Source: Flavobacterium sp.
GTDB lineage: Bacteria > Bacteroidota > Bacteroidia > Flavobacteriales > Flavobacteriaceae
DNA: 8,053 bases
NCBI GenBank assembly: GCA_012032075.1
Contig: JAAURU010000156.1
Coordinates: 1 to 8,053 of the forward strand
Direction of reading: 5' to 3'
Under the pieces are notes generated by a model. It was not told where the DNA came from and ran no database searches. It was given only the letters and a program-made list of their open reading frames with translations. Within the stretch, counting starts at the first letter, position 1; every line of letters begins with the position of its first letter. Positions 7,331 to 8,053 of the stretch are shown one piece after another. The position numbers were made by a program, and so were the translations under genes.

Positions 7331-8053
7331 ATGAAACTATTCAAATTTCCAATAATAACTATTACTATAAGTTTTATTTTTGGGATTTTGTCAAATTATT
7401 TTTTTAAACCAAAATTTGAGTTGATTCTTGGTTTTACAATTATATTATTTTTCATTTTCTTAGTTGCATTTCTTCGTTCCAATAAAAAACTATTTCAAGA
7501 TATCTTTTTTGGAATAAGTTGTTACTTATTATTTTTAAGTGTTGGAGCTTTTTCTCATTATTTACATTCGGAAATTAATCATAAAAATCATTATTCCAAA
7601 TGCCTTATTTCTGATAAAAATGAGATTAAAGCAACAATTTCAGCTGTTTTAAAACCTAGTAAAAAATACAATAAATACGTAGTTGATATTACAAATTGTA
7701 ATGCTAATAATACAATTGGTAAAATTATATTATATCATAAAAAATCAGATTCCTTGGATTTACAAATAGGTTATGATGTTTGGTTTTATAAAGAGTTTCA
7801 TGCTTTTTCTAAATCATTAAATCCATATCAATTTGATTATTCAAAGTATTTAGAAAATCAAAATATATTTCATCAAGTATATTGTAATGAAAACGAAATA
7901 AGAATTTTTGGGACTTCTAAAACCTTTAGTTATTATATAAATAAGTTAAGATTAAAGCTAAGCTCTAGTTTTGAAAAACATTAATTTTTCACCCAATCAA
8001 AAGTCAATTCTCGATGCTTTACTTTTTGGTCAACGAACATTTATGGATGTAGA
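7331..8053 (+). CDS. comEC: ComEC/Rec2 competence protein, N-terminal part; leaves right edge, one frameshift
   Basis: ComEC is the inner-membrane channel that passes transforming single-stranded DNA into the cytoplasm. Only the N-terminal region is present. Three hydrophobic segments at about residues 6-25, 30-49 and 56-78 are followed by a soluble beta-rich region (EIKATISAVLKPSKKYNKY to GYDVWFYKEF) of the kind known as DUF4131, and by NPYQFDYSKYLENQNIFHQV, a conserved segment in flavobacterial ComEC. The first frame stops at 7982-7984. Removing one A from the A5 run (7974-7978) continues with NINFSPNQKSILDALLFGQR to the edge, entering the conserved start of the Competence domain. It begins 22 bases after the C40 gene. 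The assignment rests on this pattern and the surE-lpxB-C40 context; the channel and any hydrolase-like C-terminal domain lie outside the window. Confidence 0.85.

Noticed and set aside
1..8053. CRISPR arrays, tRNA or rRNA genes, insertion sequences with transposase
   Set aside because: No regularly spaced repeats, no tRNA- or rRNA-like segments and no transposase fragments were seen.

Overview
The window looks like chromosomal DNA of a flavobacterium or close relative (Bacteroidota, class Flavobacteriia). The evidence is a very AT-rich composition, Bacteroidota-type -7 boxes (TAnnTTTG), abundant lipoproteins, and the gene order surE - small membrane protein - lpxB - NlpC/P60 lipoprotein - comEC. 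All assignments rest on reading motifs by eye; no database search was run.

Layout. (1) 1-348, minus strand: 5' part of an unrecognised secreted lipoprotein gene that runs off the left edge. (2) 349-697: AT-rich intergenic DNA with a 16-bp perfect palindrome and a small hairpin. (3) 698-850, plus strand: a 50-residue peptide gene with a double-glycine-type leader and a short Gly/Pro-rich core holding two cysteines, probably a bacteriocin- or RiPP-like precursor. It is the most novel item here. (4) 873-995: a nested inverted repeat just after the peptide gene, resembling a mobile palindromic element and ending in a T-run, so it can also act as a terminator. (5) 1011-3161, minus strand: a Tsp/Prc-type carboxy-terminal processing protease. 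(6) 3329-8053, plus strand: a tight, probably single-operon run of surE, a three-helix membrane protein, a secreted histidine phosphatase, lpxB, two tandem NlpC/P60 (C40) lipoproteins, and the start of comEC, which leaves the right edge. Most of the run concerns the cell envelope: lipid A disaccharide synthesis, peptidoglycan hydrolysis and DNA uptake. The divergent protease is also an envelope enzyme.

A striking property of the window is that almost every long gene is interrupted by one or more single-base frameshifts. I count about twelve in 8 kb, mostly in A/T homopolymers. In each case the next frame continues the same family without loss of conserved motifs. This pattern fits uncorrected long-read indel errors much better than real gene decay, so I annotate these loci as single reconstructed CDSs and give the position of each break. 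Only surE and the second C40 gene are open throughout.
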